From the NCBI GenBank assembly GCA_943333275.1, contig CALQSQ010000035.1, positions 1 through 50,894 of the forward strand: a stretch of DNA of 50,894 nt, in the 5' to 3' direction. Each line of letters opens with the position of its first letter. The first letter of the stretch is position 1. Made by a program: the position numbers and the translations under genes. The notes beneath the pieces are model-generated. The model worked only from the letters and a program-made list of their open reading frames with translations. It searched no databases and was not told the DNA's origin. Below, piece by piece: positions 36,485 through 45,338 of the stretch. The DNA comes from Akkermansia muciniphila (lineage in GTDB: Bacteria > Verrucomicrobiota > Verrucomicrobiia > Verrucomicrobiales > V1-33).

Positions 36485-39310
36485 TCATTTCACGGTCCGC
36501 AGAAAAGCCACGATGGAAGCCACCTGGGACTCGGTCATGGCACCGGTGAGGTCGGGCATCATGGACCGGCCCTGGATGTAGCCGGCGGCTTTGATTTCGG
36601 CGATGGGGACTTTGACCGGGGCACCACCCATGAGAAGGATGGCGAGTTCGTTGACATCCTCGTTGCGCTTGAATCCCTCGACGATGGTGCCGTCCTTTTT
36701 CTCCACGTGATAGAGCCGGAAAACATTCTCGGCTGCGGCATTGGGAGCCACGATGGCGGTGAGCAGTCCGTCGAGATCCCGGTTGGCGGAGCCGTCCAAT
36801 GGCGGGGCGAATCCAATGCCTTTGCCGTGGATGGAATGGCAGGTGAGGCAGATGGTTTCCACCAGCGGCTGGCCATCGGCGGCTTTCGCCATGGGCAGGG
36901 CGGCTTTCACAGCGGCGAGGCGTTTTGAGATCTGGGCGGTTTGCTCGGCGGTGGGCGGGGGATCGGTGGCAAGGGGCTTGTCCCACTTGGATTCGGCTGC
37001 CAGGGCGGCGCCGGATTTCGTTTCGGCGAGCATCAGCAGGAAATCCTGAAACGCCCGCTCATAGGATCCACCCAGCGCCAGATACGTTCCATTCCAACCG
37101 GCCACCTTGTCCTGGGGCGCGGGACTCTCGCACGCCTTCTTGAGCCAGGCGATGTGTTCCGGGACGACCGGGCCCGCCGCGCGGCGGAAATAGCGGAGGA
37201 TTTCGTAGCGCACCGTCCAGCTCATTTCGGAGCCCAGGGGCTGCAGCAGCATGAAGGCAATGTTCTCCGGCACATGCAGTGAGGAGAGGGCCCGGACGCT
37301 TTCGCGCCGCAGGTCGATCGATTTGCTGGCCAGCAGCTGCGGCCAGAGGTTGACGTCAAAGTGGCCCAGATCCTCCAGCGACCAAAGCGCGTGAATGCGC
37401 GCATCGACCGCAGCATTTTCATCCTTCAACATCGCCACCAGCGCGGGAATCGTTTCCTTCGCCTGGCGCTGGCCGATCTGATGCCACGCCGCCCGCATCT
37501 CCCAAGTGTTGTCTGCGGTGAGGTGCGCAGGCAGCTCCGCTGTGGCCACCTTGGTCATGTCCAAAACGTGCGGTGCGGACTGACTCTGATGACGCACACG
37601 CCAGACGCGACCACGCTCCTTGTCGCGCGCGGGGTGATCACGGGCGATTTCGTTGTGTGAAATGATCCGGTTATACCAGTCGGTGATGTAGAGGCATCCG
37701 TCGGGACCGAAGGTAATCGCGATGGGGCGGAACATCGGATCCTCGCAGGTCACGAGATCTCCGGCTTTTTTAAATGTCCACACCCCCTTCGCCGACAACG
37801 TGCCGCTCACCGCGTGAATTTTTCCCAGAATGGGATTCGCCACGTAGAAAAGTCCCTGCCACGGCGCGGGATACGATCCGGTCTTGCTGTCACAAATCGC
37901 CATGCCGGAGAATCCCGTACCGCCCAGATCCAAGCCCTCCGCAGTCGGCGGATGGAATGGCGACTTCGGATGCAGCTTTGTTTCAATGAAGCTCGGATAG
38001 GTCGTGTCCTCCTCGAAGGGGACCATGCTGTAGCCCAGGTCATTGGCTTCATGAAAGAACACCCGCCCCGTCCGACTGTGCGCCCAGGCCCAGATGTTAT
38101 TCAATCCTGCGCCGATGATCTGCGTGTCCGTGCCGTCCGGTTTCATGGAGGCAATCAGCGTCTTGTTGAATTCGAAGGCCTTGCCGGAGGCATCCGTCAT
38201 CTTGCCCTGATTGAGCACGCCCTGGGAGTACACGATGCGGCCACCCGGCATTTGCGTGAGCTGGTGCGGCAGCGTGTGCGTGTCCTGCACGCCGAAGCCC
38301 TTCACCAGCACCTTGCGGTCATCCGCCTTCCCGTCGCCATCCTTGTCGTCGAGATACATGATTTCCGGCCCCTGCGCGATATAGGCCCCGCGGCCATACG
38401 GCAGCACGCTCAGCGGCATCACCATGCCATCGGCAAACGATCTCGGCGTGTGCGGTCCCTTACCCAGCGGGGCGTCAAACACCACCACGCGATCCTTCCC
38501 CGGCTTCTGCCAGATGCCCGGTTCCTGATCCCGTGGATACTCCGTTGCCGTCACCGACCACATCCGTCCCGCGTCATCAAATACCGTCATCGCCGGTTTC
38601 GGCAGCCCGGTTTCCTCGCTCGCCACCAGTTCCATCGTGAATCCTTCCGGCAGGGTAAATGTCGCCAGTTGTTCCGCCGCCGTCTTCGGCTTGGCATCGA
38701 GCATATTTCCCTCCTTCACACCGGGTGCCGCGGGCTTGGCAACTTTCAGTTTGGGTGCCAGCGCCGCCAGGTCGGCCTTTTCGCCGGGGGCGAGGATCAC
38801 ATAATCCAGCCCCAGCATGTAGGCTTTGATGGCCGCATCATTCGCGCCGGTGACCTTAAAGGAAAGCCGGTGCTCCCCCGCCGCAAGTTTCATCGGATCC
38901 CCCAGCGCGATGACACCCGTGTGGATGACGCCGCTGTTGAAAAAATCCACCGGCCCCGCGATTTTTTGATCGTCGAGAGAAATTTCGAAAATGCCGTAAT
39001 CGACCGCCTTGGTCAGGCCCGCCCCGATCCGGTAAATTCCCTCCGCCGGCACGCTGACCGCCAGCTCCAGCACATCGCCCGGCTTCGCCTGCGTCCACCA
39101 GAGATGCGCATTCCCACTCCATCCTCCCTCACCGAATCCTTTCAAATCCTGCCGCTCGGTGCTGCCGGTGTGCTTCAGAATTCTCAGCGATTCCCCTTCC
39201 AGAATCTGCGCCTCCGGTTCCGCGGCAAATACAAGCGGGGCGGTGGAACAAAGCACCGCCAGTCCGCGAAGACCGAGAGTGAGTGGGGAGAGTTTGGAAA
39301 AGTGAAGCAT
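36485..39310 (-). CDS. PVC-type heme-binding cytochrome / propeller protein
   Basis: A 941-residue exported protein from ATG at 39310 (signal peptide MLHFSKLSPLTLGLRGLAVL). Order: a carbohydrate-binding-like beta domain (about 25-170); the PVC membrane-bound-dehydrogenase propeller, opening FTLPEGFTMELVASEETGLP (about 215-600); HEAT-like helical repeats (about 620-790); and a c-type cytochrome with CLTCHSIHGKG near residue 815 and MMPDLTG near the end. This family is typical of Planctomycetes and Verrucomicrobia and likely feeds electrons from an oxidised carbohydrate to the respiratory chain. The frame is open further upstream, but that part lacks a signal peptide. It is divergent from the sugar isomerase-like gene. 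Confidence 0.88.
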   Translation of the reverse strand: MLHFSKLSPLTLGLRGLAVLCSTAPLVFAAEPEAQILEGESLRILKHTGSTERQDLKGFGEGGWSGNAHLWWTQAKPGDVLELAVSVPAEGIYRIGAGLTKAVDYGIFEISLDDQKIAGPVDFFNSGVIHTGVIALGDPMKLAAGEHRLSFKVTGANDAAIKAYMLGLDYVILAPGEKADLAALAPKLKVAKPAAPGVKEGNMLDAKPKTAAEQLATFTLPEGFTMELVASEETGLPKPAMTVFDDAGRMWSVTATEYPRDQEPGIWQKPGKDRVVVFDAPLGKGPHTPRSFADGMVMPLSVLPYGRGAYIAQGPEIMYLDDKDGDGKADDRKVLVKGFGVQDTHTLPHQLTQMPGGRIVYSQGVLNQGKMTDASGKAFEFNKTLIASMKPDGTDTQIIGAGLNNIWAWAHSRTGRVFFHEANDLGYSMVPFEEDTTYPSFIETKLHPKSPFHPPTAEGLDLGGTGFSGMAICDSKTGSYPAPWQGLFYVANPILGKIHAVSGTLSAKGVWTFKKAGDLVTCEDPMFRPIAITFGPDGCLYITDWYNRIISHNEIARDHPARDKERGRVWRVRHQSQSAPHVLDMTKVATAELPAHLTADNTWEMRAAWHQIGQRQAKETIPALVAMLKDENAAVDARIHALWSLEDLGHFDVNLWPQLLASKSIDLRRESVRALSSLHVPENIAFMLLQPLGSEMSWTVRYEILRYFRRAAGPVVPEHIAWLKKACESPAPQDKVAGWNGTYLALGGSYERAFQDFLLMLAETKSGAALAAESKWDKPLATDPPPTAEQTAQISKRLAAVKAALPMAKAADGQPLVETICLTCHSIHGKGIGFAPPLDGSANRDLDGLLTAIVAPNAAAENVFRLYHVEKKDGTIVEGFKRNEDVNELAILLMGGAPVKVPIAEIKAAGYIQGRSMMPDLTGAMTESQVASIVAFLRTVK

Positions 39311-39483
39311 GGTGGAATGGTGGTGAAACAGGATGGGAAAATCGTGTCCATGATGCAGAGAAACCCACACTACGGTGGCACGCGTTCCCACGCATTCACG
39401 AGAGGAAGCCGCCCTCCTGCATATCGGATACCCACTCCATTCTTCCATTGCCGGATCAGACGGATGCCGTCATCGTAACTCCC

Positions 39484-40374
39484 ATGAATCCACCGATCTC
39501 CACCCGTCGCCGGTTCGTCACCTCCACTGCCCTCACCATGGCCGCCTCACTTTCATCGCGTTCTCCGGCACTGGGTGCCGGGGTCCACTGGACCATCGGT
39601 TGTTTCAACCGCGCCTGGGCTGCGTGGCCCAGCGGGGAGGCCCTGGCTGGCGTCAGGGCTGCGGGGTATCAAACAGTCGGCCTGATCTCCAACCATGCCG
39701 ACAACCCCTTTGCACTGCCAGGCGCCACGAAGGAATCCATTGCCGCGCTCCGGAAGAGTCTTGAGGAAAACAAGCTCGAAGCCAATCTCACCGCCTTGCG
39801 CTATGATGAAAACGCCGACGACGAAGCCATCGATAAATCCGTGCTTTCGCAACTGGACCACGCGCAGGCGATCGGCGTGCATTACGTCATGACCTTCGGC
39901 ACCGACAGGCCGGAGAATCATGACCGGTATCTGCGCCTCATGAAACGGGCGGCGGCGTGGGCCGCGGATCGAAAACTGAAACTAGTCCTCAAACCCCACG
40001 GCGGCATCAGCGCAGCGTCCATCGAATTACAGCACTGCCTGGACACGGTGGCGCATCCCAACTTTTCGCTGTGGTATGACGCCGGAAACATTCTCCACTA
40101 CACGGGCAAGGATCCCGTCGCGGAATTGAAACCCATCGCAAAGCACGTCACCGGCTTCTGTGCCAAGGACTGTCCCGGGCAGGGTGGGGAGGTGATGATC
40201 CAGTTCGGCACCGGCAGGGTGGATTTTAAAGGCGTGTTCTCCGTGCTGAAGGAGGCCGGATTTGACGGCCCCATCATGGTGGAGGGCATCAAGGTCGGTG
40301 CCACTCCGGAAGCCACCACCGACTTCGCGCGGGCGAACCGTGAGTATCTGGAACGCATCCTCGCATCGCTCTGA
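39484..40374 (+). CDS. Tat-exported sugar phosphate isomerase/epimerase-like TIM barrel
   Basis: A 296-residue xylose-isomerase-like TIM barrel protein (AP endonuclease 2 fold). The start at 39484 gives MNPPISTRRRFVTSTALTMAAS, a twin-arginine signal. The barrel shows HYVMTFGTDRPENHDRY, LVLKPHGG, LWYDAGNILHY with likely metal ligands Asp and His, and GPIMVEGI. Tat-exported members of this group are abundant in the PVC phyla and often lie next to secreted oxidoreductases, as here beside the divergent PVC cytochrome. Its substrate is unknown. Confidence 0.85.
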   Translation: MNPPISTRRRFVTSTALTMAASLSSRSPALGAGVHWTIGCFNRAWAAWPSGEALAGVRAAGYQTVGLISNHADNPFALPGATKESIAALRKSLEENKLEANLTALRYDENADDEAIDKSVLSQLDHAQAIGVHYVMTFGTDRPENHDRYLRLMKRAAAWAADRKLKLVLKPHGGISAASIELQHCLDTVAHPNFSLWYDAGNILHYTGKDPVAELKPIAKHVTGFCAKDCPGQGGEVMIQFGTGRVDFKGVFSVLKEAGFDGPIMVEGIKVGATPEATTDFARANREYLERILASL

Positions 40375-40410
40375 AACGGCGAAAGGGCATTACTCCTCCA
40401 AATGATGCCA

Positions 40411-41421
40411 TTACATCGGAATGGAATCGAGAATGGAATCCAGCACCGGAAGGGCTTCGTAGCATTCCACGCTGATTTCCAGCGCGCACGCGGGCGAGTG
40501 CAGCAGTTCACATGTGGCAATGCTGGCGCAATCAATGGAGAGGGGCCGGACCCCCGCCTTGTCGACAATGGCGAGAAATCGGTTGGGGGCCGAAGCGATC
40601 ATCTCGTCGAACGATTGCCCATCCACGGAGAGGAGATCCATACCGTACACGATTCCGGTGTCCGCATCGGCAACCAGCATCAGGTAGGGATAGGTGCGTT
40701 CACCATAGCGCGGGCCCACGGGATTTGGCAGGATATTGAAAAGGCATTCCAATCTGGCCTTGTCGGTGTGTTTGGCCACTTTGGCTGCCAGGATCTCGTT
40801 GCATTGGGGTGAGGGGAACACATGCGGCACAATTTTAAATGGAAGCCAGACATCCTTCCAGGCACCGTCCGCCTGCTGCTCCCGGCAAAGGATTTCCAAT
40901 CCCTTGCTCCCATTCTTGAGGGTGGCTTCCCCGTCCTTTTCCAGCTGCGGAGCCACCACTAGCAATTGGTCGCACGCCACCGTCAGCCACGCGGTCTCCT
41001 CCGGACTGAGCGGGCCGGGGGCTCTGCCGGGATGATAGCTCTGAAAACAGGGCCAGTTCTCCCCGCGATATTTGCGGCCCAGCGCCTTGATCGCCGCCAG
41101 GTCGGCTTTCTCCAAGTCGCGACGTTCCTTGAACGACAGCTGCAACTGCCGGCTTTCCAACACCAATCGCATCACGTCACCCTCCGCACACCCGCCCTCA
41201 GATTGTACGCGGTTGAATTTCCCCAGCGGGTCCTCGCCCAGATACAATGAGAGGGCGCGATGCTCACCGCCCTGCCCCATGATGCTCACATAAACGAGTT
41301 CCCCCGAGCCCGGAAGCCGCACGGCGACCAGATCCGTCTCCTCCATCCAATCCCACGGTGCGAGCCGGTAAAGTTCATCGGCAAGATCGTAGAGGCGGAC
41401 GGTTTCGGGGGCAATGGACAT
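40411..41421 (-). CDS. DUF7309/DUF6930-like cytoplasmic protein
   Basis: From ATG at 41421 (MSIAPETVRLYDLADELYRL) the protein is 336 residues. The N-terminal part, with PWDWMEETDLVAVRLPGSG and MGQGGEHRALSLYLGED, resembles DUF7309, and the C-terminal half (PYLMLVADADTGIVYGMDLL) resembles DUF6930. Both families are of unknown function. An upstream in-frame ATG at 41538 adds 39 poorly conserved residues. There is no signal peptide. It lies between the convergent Tat isomerase-like gene and the WYL regulator, on the same strand as the latter. Confidence 0.65.
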   Translation of the reverse strand: MSIAPETVRLYDLADELYRLAPWDWMEETDLVAVRLPGSGELVYVSIMGQGGEHRALSLYLGEDPLGKFNRVQSEGGCAEGDVMRLVLESRQLQLSFKERRDLEKADLAAIKALGRKYRGENWPCFQSYHPGRAPGPLSPEETAWLTVACDQLLVVAPQLEKDGEATLKNGSKGLEILCREQQADGAWKDVWLPFKIVPHVFPSPQCNEILAAKVAKHTDKARLECLFNILPNPVGPRYGERTYPYLMLVADADTGIVYGMDLLSVDGQSFDEMIASAPNRFLAIVDKAGVRPLSIDCASIATCELLHSPACALEISVECYEALPVLDSILDSIPM

Positions 41422-41553
41422 GATGGAGCGGATAGAATTGCTTCTGGGGGAATTGGAATAGTCCAACGAAGGTTTCAAGCCGAAAATAGAATGTCCGTCA
41501 ACCCGCTTTGCTGCGGACTGGCCACCTGTGGCATTCACGAACGCATCCCACCC

Positions 41554-42609
41554 TCACCCATTAAGCGCCGTCATTTTCACCAATTCCGCGCGCACTCGTT
41601 TTTTCAATTCCGGCGGGCCCACCACCTTCGCCTTGCTCCCCCAGCTCAGCACCCAGCGCGTGATCTCCTCCAGCCCGGTCAGACTCGCCTGGAATTCGAT
41701 GGCACTTCCGTCCTCCTTCAGCGGTTTGATCACCTGCGAAGCATGCCACCTCCGCTCCGCCACGACGCGCGCGGCGTAATCGTAAAAGTGGATGCACACC
41801 TCCTTCCGTCCCGTGGCCTCCGCATCATGATTCCACACGCCGAATCCCCCGCCGAGATGGTCCCGGGCGCTGAACTTCGGATCGCGGGTAAATTTTGTTT
41901 TCAGCACGGTGAGGTTCGTCATGCGCTGCAGCGCAAACGTCCGCATCCCCTTGCGTTGCGGATCATACGCCAGCAAATACCAACCGTGCTCGATCTGGCC
42001 CACGTGGTGGGGCTGCACAGTGCGGGACTCGGGCTGCGTGGCCGTCAGTTTCAGGTAATCGAAGCTGACCTCGCGCCGGGCCATGGCCGCATCCAGCAGG
42101 GCGCTGAAGAGCGGCACATCCGCGGACAGCACGCCCACGGCCTTCACAGTAAACATTTCGTCCAGGTCCTGCCACTGGATCGTCACCTCCCCCGGACACG
42201 CCTCCGCGATCTTGCTGAAACTCGCCGCCAGCATCCGCTCCAGCCGCGTCCCCCGCATCGGCTCCAGCGCCTGCTTCGCCAGAAACAACGCCACCACGTC
42301 GTGCCGGGTCAGTTGCAGCAGCGGGAACTCATTCACGTCCCTCGTGTAGTAAAATCCATGTTCCAGTTCATCATACGCGATTGGCATGCCCAGTTGCTCA
42401 CGCATGAAACTCACATCACGCTGGATCGTCTTGGGCGTCACCTCGATCACCTGCGCCAGCGTCGTGCAGTTGGGATAATAGCCCCCCCGCACCATCTTGT
42501 GAATCTCCATCACCCTCCACAGCGCCGGACGACTCGTTCCGGATCGCGGTGGGCCAAAGGGTTCGGTGGGCTTTGATCGCGAACGGCTGGGAGCGGGACT
42601 TTTAATCAT
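41554..42609 (-). CDS. WYL-domain transcriptional regulator
   Basis: A 351-residue DeoR-like/WYL regulator. The N-terminal winged helix reads LWRVMEIHKMVRGGYYPNCTTLAQ and TPKTIQRDVSFMREQLGMPI. The WYL domain has HVGQIEHGWYLLAYDPQRKGMRTFALQRM, and a WCX-like C-terminal extension follows (HASQVIKPLKEDGS, ITRWVLSWGSKAKVVGPPEL). WYL regulators sense nucleic-acid or nucleotide ligands, and some (BrxR, CapW) control phage-defence loci. This one is divergent from the SLOG gene, separated by about 100 bases with a tandem GAAAATAATC repeat (42617-42636) that could be an operator. ATG at 42609 is preferred to 42639. Confidence 0.9.
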   Translation of the reverse strand: MIKSPAPSRSRSKPTEPFGPPRSGTSRPALWRVMEIHKMVRGGYYPNCTTLAQVIEVTPKTIQRDVSFMREQLGMPIAYDELEHGFYYTRDVNEFPLLQLTRHDVVALFLAKQALEPMRGTRLERMLAASFSKIAEACPGEVTIQWQDLDEMFTVKAVGVLSADVPLFSALLDAAMARREVSFDYLKLTATQPESRTVQPHHVGQIEHGWYLLAYDPQRKGMRTFALQRMTNLTVLKTKFTRDPKFSARDHLGGGFGVWNHDAEATGRKEVCIHFYDYAARVVAERRWHASQVIKPLKEDGSAIEFQASLTGLEEITRWVLSWGSKAKVVGPPELKKRVRAELVKMTALNG

Positions 42610-42616
42610 GGTTAAC

Positions 42617-42636
42617 GAAAATAATCGAAAATAATC
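42617..42636. promoter_or_regulatory. Tandem 10-bp repeat between WYL and SLOG genes
   Basis: GAAAATAATC occurs twice in direct tandem at 42617-42626 and 42627-42636, just upstream of the WYL regulator's start. On the minus strand it reads as AT-rich promoter-like sequence. It may be the regulator's own binding site or its -10 region. Confidence 0.4.
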
Positions 42637-42708
42637 CACTTGTCACCCCGTATTTGTCCCACCCCCTGTGCCATGGTGCGGACGTGACGGATCACCGCCA
42701 CCGCTCCC

Positions 42709-43353
42709 ATGATTCTCTCCCTGATCGAACCCCTCCTCGCCGGCACCGACCGGCCCGTCCTCCTCCTCGAAGGCACCCGCAACCTGCCGGACCACCACCG
42801 CCAGGCGCTCACCACCATGGGCAGGCGGCTCGCCCGGACTTTTCCAAATACCACCTTCCGCAGCGGCAACGCCCCCGGTGCCGACGAGGCCTTCGCCCTC
42901 GGTGCCGCCGCCGTCCCCGGCTCCCGTCTCGAACTCATCCTCCCCACCCCCGGCATGGGCCGCGCCCGCCGCCCCGCCACCGCCACCTGCTTTTCCCTCC
43001 ACGACCTCCCCGATTCCGAACGCCTCCACCTCGCCCAAGCCTCCACCCAGGCCACCCCCGACTGCCACCGCCTCTTCGATCTTTTTCTCAACGGCCCGAC
43101 CGGCAATCCCGCCCACAGCAAATCCCTCTACCTCGTGCGCGATGCCCTCAAGGTCCTCGGCAGCCCCGCCCTCGGCCTCCCCCCCGCCACCGCCGCCCTC
43201 TTCTACATCGATCCCACCGCCCCCGCCAGCGGAGGCACCGGCCACACCATCCGCCTCTGCCAGTTGCACCACGTCCCTGTTTTCAGCCAGGAGCAGTGGA
43301 TGGAGGGCCAAAGGCCAAAGCTCAAAAACAAAAGGCCAAAGGCTAAAGACTAA
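42709..43353 (+). CDS. SLOG-like (DprA/YspA-type Rossmann) protein
   Basis: A 214-residue protein. The segment RSGNAPGADEAFALGAAAV matches the glycine-rich SG-x-x-x-GAD phosphate-binding turn of SLOG domains, which bind nucleotides or nucleotide-derived signals. Pro-rich LELILPTPGMGRARRP follows, and a later small-residue loop reads SGGTGHTIRLCQLHHVPVF. The final 16 residues (GQRPKLKNKRPKAKD) are encoded by a run of 7-bp repeats and are probably not part of the original protein. Codon use is extremely C-rich. It is first in a plus-strand series and divergent from the WYL regulator, which may control it. Confidence 0.7.
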   Translation: MILSLIEPLLAGTDRPVLLLEGTRNLPDHHRQALTTMGRRLARTFPNTTFRSGNAPGADEAFALGAAAVPGSRLELILPTPGMGRARRPATATCFSLHDLPDSERLHLAQASTQATPDCHRLFDLFLNGPTGNPAHSKSLYLVRDALKVLGSPALGLPPATAALFYIDPTAPASGGTGHTIRLCQLHHVPVFSQEQWMEGQRPKLKNKRPKAKD

Positions 43354-43354
43354 A
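43306..43354 (+). repeat. Seven heptamers, GGCCAAA family
   Basis: Seven consecutive 7-bp units: GGCCAAA, GGCCAAA, GCTCAAA, AACAAAA, GGCCAAA, GGCTAAA, GACTAAA. The last unit contains the SLOG stop codon. Period is exact. Confidence 0.9.
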
Positions 43355-43373
43355 TCCCCCTCCCCACCCCTTT

Positions 43374-43427
43374 CCCGGCAGTCCCATCCCCCAACCCCCT
43401 GAATCCTACGAACCAGCACCACCCACC
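43374..43427 (+). repeat. C-rich direct repeat, copy A
   Basis: A 54-base C-rich segment starting CCCGGCAGTCCCA and ending CAGCACCACCCACC, 20 bases after the SLOG stop. It matches 44465-44517 at about 50 positions with one single-base gap. No internal hairpin is possible because G is almost absent. Confidence 0.85.
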
Positions 43428-43476
43428 ACCCCGGTTTCAACCTCCAGCCTTCCACTTTTAAAATCCATCAGCATCC

Positions 43477-43812
43477 ATGTCCAACCTTCCAAACATCGTC
43501 GGCCGCAAGGTCATCTGCATCCATCCACAGTTTCCGACCGCCACCTTTGGGTCCTTTGATGAGGTTCCGCTTCGCGGCCGGGTTTACACCGTTCAGGAGG
43601 TTTTTTGGGGGCGGCAGCACGGCACCGGGGAAACAGTGGTCAGCATCAGGCTTGGCGAAATCGCCCCACTCAAAACCAAGGCCGGCGGATTCTCCTTCTG
43701 GCGCTTCCGCCTCCTCCATGAGTTCAGGCCGCTGCGCAGGCGATTCCGCAAATCGCGCCACCTCATCTCCCGCTCACTTCCCTCCATCATCCCAGCCACC
43801 CACGCCCCATGA
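43477..43812 (+). CDS. Small SH3-like protein of unknown function
   Basis: A 111-residue protein with a beta-rich first half: VGRKVICIHPQFP, then LRGRVYTVQEVFWG, then ETVVSIRLGEIAP, then GFSFWRFRLLHEFRPL. This G-x-VYTV ... L-x-EI ... GF-x-x-WRFR pattern recurs in a widespread family of small phage- and accessory-region proteins of unknown role. The C-terminal 25 residues are basic and Ser-rich and overlap the next gene by four bases (ATGA), so translation is coupled. Confidence 0.6.
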   Translation: MSNLPNIVGRKVICIHPQFPTATFGSFDEVPLRGRVYTVQEVFWGRQHGTGETVVSIRLGEIAPLKTKAGGFSFWRFRLLHEFRPLRRRFRKSRHLISRSLPSIIPATHAP

Positions 43813-44450
43813 AACGCCGCCACTTCCTCTCCTTCGCCGGATTCGGCGCCGGATCCTGCCTGGTCCCCGCGGTCATCGCCCGCCGCATCCACGACGTCTG
43901 CATCGGCGCCAGCCAGCCGCTCATCCTCGCACCCGACCATGCCCACTCCTGCCTCTACGCCGAGGAAAGCTACGGCAACTACATCCTGCACCTCGGCGAC
44001 CCCAATGCCGAGCCGGACTACCCCACCCTGCGCGAGTTCATCGAGGACAGGGGCTTCGACCCGTATGACGACGACGATCTCCGCCGCTACGTCATCGAAT
44101 GGCAGGGCCTCGCCGAGGACTTCGACGAGGAGGAGGAGGGGGGCGTTTCAAGCCTCTATGACAGAATCGACCAGCCCATCAATGAATCCGAGCGCGATCA
44201 CTGGATGGAATGGAACTTTGAAATGCGTGAAGGCACCATGCCCAAGGCCTACCACTACCTCAGCGGCCTGCCGCTCATCAATTCCGAGTCGCTCAGCGGA
44301 TTCGACTTCGGCGAGCTCAGTTTCATCGAAGGCGACCGCCCCGGCTCCAACCTCACCTACTGCACCGCCTCCAGCCTCGCCGCCCTCGCCAGTCTCCAGC
44401 ACCGGCTCAATGAACTCAACCAGGACATCGCCATCAAAATGCATGCCTGA
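43809..44450 (+). CDS. Acidic protein with Tat-like signal, unknown function
   Basis: A 213-residue protein starting MKRRHFLSFAGFGAGSCLVPAVIA, a twin-arginine-like signal (KRRHFLSF). The mature part is strongly acidic (EEEEGG, DDDDLRRY) with aromatic clusters (HWMEWNFEMREG) and ends in a helical segment. No known domain is seen. Its start overlaps the preceding small gene, so both are probably co-expressed. It is followed at 44465 by the second copy of the C-rich repeat. Confidence 0.6.
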   Translation: MKRRHFLSFAGFGAGSCLVPAVIARRIHDVCIGASQPLILAPDHAHSCLYAEESYGNYILHLGDPNAEPDYPTLREFIEDRGFDPYDDDDLRRYVIEWQGLAEDFDEEEEGGVSSLYDRIDQPINESERDHWMEWNFEMREGTMPKAYHYLSGLPLINSESLSGFDFGELSFIEGDRPGSNLTYCTASSLAALASLQHRLNELNQDIAIKMHA

Positions 44451-44464
44451 TCCCACCCCCTTTT

Positions 44465-44517
44465 CCCGGCAGTCCCACCACCAACCCCCTGAATCCCACG
44501 AACCAGCACCACCCACC
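44465..44517 (+). repeat. C-rich direct repeat, copy B
   Basis: Second copy of the 43374-43427 segment, starting 14 bases after the stop codon of the Tat-like protein. Together the two copies bracket the 111- and 213-residue genes. Confidence 0.85.
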
Positions 44518-44526
44518 CTCACCTCC

Positions 44527-44562
44527 TTTGGCCTTTCTCCCTTTCGTCTTTAGTCTTTAAAA
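44527..44562 (+). repeat. Heptamers, TTTGGCC family, before vWA gene
   Basis: TTTGGCC, TTTCTCC, then after one extra base TTTCGTC, TTTAGTC, TTTAAAA. These end 17 bases before the vWA start codon. Confidence 0.75.
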
Positions 44563-44579
44563 AAAACATCCGCATCAAA

Positions 44580-45272
44580 ATGAACAAACACCTTACTGAA
44601 ATCGCCTACATCCTCGACCGCTCCGGCTCCATGCAACCCATGCAGGAACCCGCCGTCACCGCCTTCAACGAATTCCTCAAGTTCCAGCTCGATGTCCCCG
44701 GCGACGCCCGCCTCACCCTCATCCAGTTTGACGATGCCTATGAAGTCGCCGTCGCCGCCCGCCCCGTCCAGAACGTCGACCAGCTCACTGCCGCCACCTA
44801 CGTCCCCCGCGGCTCCACCGCCCTGCTCGATGCCATCGGCCGCACCATCAAGGACATCGATGCCCGGCTCCAGGCCCTGCCCGAGGCCGAGCGCCCCGGC
44901 AAGGTCATCCTCGCCATCTTCACCGACGGAGAGGAAAACGCCTCGCGCACCTTCACCGCCCAGCACATCAACGACCTCATCCGCCTCTACCGCGACGAGA
45001 AAGGCTGGGAATTCCTCTTCCTCGCCGCCAACCAGGACGCCATCGCCACCGCCTCCAGCATGAGCATGGACGCGCAAATGGGAGGCAACGTCCGCTTCAG
45101 CAAGGTCGGCGTCATGGCCAGCGGCCCCGCCATGTCCCGCAAAATCCGCGCCATGCGCATGCGCAGCAGCGGCACCATGGACACCCAGGCCATGGAGGAC
45201 GAGATCAAATCCATGGAAGCCCTCCTCAGGGAAGAGGAGGACAAGGGAGACAAAGAGAACAAGGACGGCTAA
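44580..45272 (+). CDS. Von Willebrand factor A domain protein
   Basis: A 230-residue cytoplasmic vWA protein with an intact metal-ion-dependent adhesion site: DRSGSM at about residues 13-18 (DxSxS), the Thr in PRGSTALLDA, and FTDGEEN. It ends with a charged Glu/Lys tail (REEEDKGDKENKDG). Stand-alone vWA proteins in bacteria serve in metal-dependent protein assembly, including Ter stress systems and some phage-defence loci; none of the usual partners (TerD, PP2C, MoxR) is nearby. A 12-bp inverted repeat follows the stop by 13 bases. Confidence 0.85.
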   Translation: MNKHLTEIAYILDRSGSMQPMQEPAVTAFNEFLKFQLDVPGDARLTLIQFDDAYEVAVAARPVQNVDQLTAATYVPRGSTALLDAIGRTIKDIDARLQALPEAERPGKVILAIFTDGEENASRTFTAQHINDLIRLYRDEKGWEFLFLAANQDAIATASSMSMDAQMGGNVRFSKVGVMASGPAMSRKIRAMRMRSSGTMDTQAMEDEIKSMEALLREEEDKGDKENKDG

Positions 45273-45285
45273 TCCCGCATCCCCC

Positions 45286-45323
45286 AACCGGTTCTCACGC
45301 GCCCTCCCGCTTGAGAACCGGTT
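45286..45323 (+). terminator. 12-bp perfect inverted repeat after vWA gene
   Basis: AACCGGTTCTCA (45286-45297) and TGAGAACCGGTT (45312-45323) pair perfectly around a 14-base spacer. It is strong enough to act as a hairpin terminator, but no T-tract follows. It is immediately followed by two facing sets of heptamers, so it may be part of a larger folded element. Confidence 0.6.
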
Positions 45324-45338
45324 GCCGGGCCGGAAAAA

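Noticed and set aside
37814..39478. Long plus-strand open frame opposite the PVC cytochrome
   Set aside because: Arg/His-rich shadow of the cytochrome gene; no start signal or domain.
41260..42576. Long plus-strand open frame opposite the WYL regulator
   Set aside because: His/Arg/Pro-rich shadow translation with no domain; the minus strand has a full WYL regulator.
43374..44517. Integron attC sites formed by the C-rich repeats
   Set aside because: The conserved RYYYAAC and GTTRRRY ends are missing, the repeats cannot fold on themselves, and no integron integrase is in the window.
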